11,645 bases of DNA from Candidatus Omnitrophota bacterium (GTDB taxonomy: Bacteria; Omnitrophota; Gorgyraeia; Aquiviventales; Aquiviventaceae): NCBI GenBank assembly GCA_020057015.1, contig JAGVGS010000199.1, positions 1-11,645 on the forward strand. Reading direction: 5' to 3'. Made by a program: the position numbers and the translations under genes. Below are positions 11,533 through 11,645 of this stretch, one piece after another. Under the pieces are notes generated by a model. That model worked only from the letters and a program-made list of their open reading frames with translations, did not search any database and was not told the DNA's origin. Each line of letters begins with the position of its first letter. Positions within the stretch are counted from its first letter, which is position 1.

Positions 11533-11645
11533 GCGCGGGCTGGGGCCGGCTGGCCGCTGCTCAGTGATGTGAGGCCTGCCCGCACCTGGTTGGCGGCTGC
11601 CTGCAGCGCCGCGCGCTCTGCCTCGGTCAGCGGCATTTCGATCAC
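11529..11645 (-). CDS. mdh: Malate dehydrogenase, C-terminal end (runs off the window)
   Basis: Only the last 38 residues are inside the window, in frame from base 11645. VIEMPLTEAERAALQAAANQ matches the C-terminal helix of the LDH-like malate dehydrogenases (pattern VIEI.LTxEExxxLxxSAxxV). The stop TGA overlaps the citrate synthase ATG (ATGA). Malate dehydrogenase makes the oxaloacetate that the next enzyme uses. The catalytic part is outside the window, so a lactate dehydrogenase relative cannot be fully excluded; context strongly favours malate dehydrogenase. Confidence 0.85.
   Translation of the reverse strand: MIEMPLTEAERAALQAAANQVRAGLTSLSSGQPAPARA

Overview
The window is GC-rich, densely coded bacterial DNA from a Gram-negative organism: it encodes a TonB-dependent outer-membrane receptor, a second outer-membrane barrel, an ExbB-type energiser and several exported proteins. 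No rRNA or lineage-specific marker is present, so I do not assign a phylum; an uncultured or little-studied lineage is possible. There are no tRNAs, insertion sequences or CRISPR repeats, so this is core-type DNA (metal uptake plus central carbon metabolism) rather than a mobile island.

Left part (1-3661, minus strand): a metal-acquisition operon transcribed leftwards, in the order Fur-family regulator, small YezD/DUF2292 protein, FecA-like TonB-dependent receptor, ExbB/TolQ-type protein and an FTR1-family iron permease that runs off the window. Genes 1/2 and 4/5 overlap at their start/stop codons. ExbD and TonB are not present here.

Centre (3662-7285): a 217-bp divergent control region separates the fur operon from a rightward operon: a small His/Cys-rich exported protein, a coiled-coil outer-membrane barrel, a ZnuA-like metal-binding protein and a ZnuB-like permease. 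The ATPase (ZnuC) is missing. The control region holds three 7-1-7 inverted repeats of the type TGAGACT-n-AGTCTCA with centres exactly 33 bp apart, plus a fourth degenerate site 11 bp on. This looks like a cooperative Fur-family operator shared by both operons.

Right-centre (7260-8312, minus strand): a small NifU-like Fe-S scaffold gene with its own sigma70-like promoter, and upstream of it an exported transglutaminase-like cysteine protease with a Cys-His-Asp triad spaced as in LapG/BTLCP proteins. The protease leader contains a clear c-di-GMP-I (GEMM) riboswitch aptamer followed by an intrinsic terminator. A predicted alternative hairpin would make it an OFF switch. This is the most interesting system in the window: c-di-GMP would control the protease at the RNA level, whereas the known Lap system acts post-translationally through LapD.

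Right part (8313-11645, minus strand): a TCA-cycle operon, malate dehydrogenase (C-terminal end only), citrate synthase, succinyl-CoA ligase beta and alpha subunits, with every junction a 4-nt ATGA or GTGA overlap. It reads directly into the riboswitch leader.
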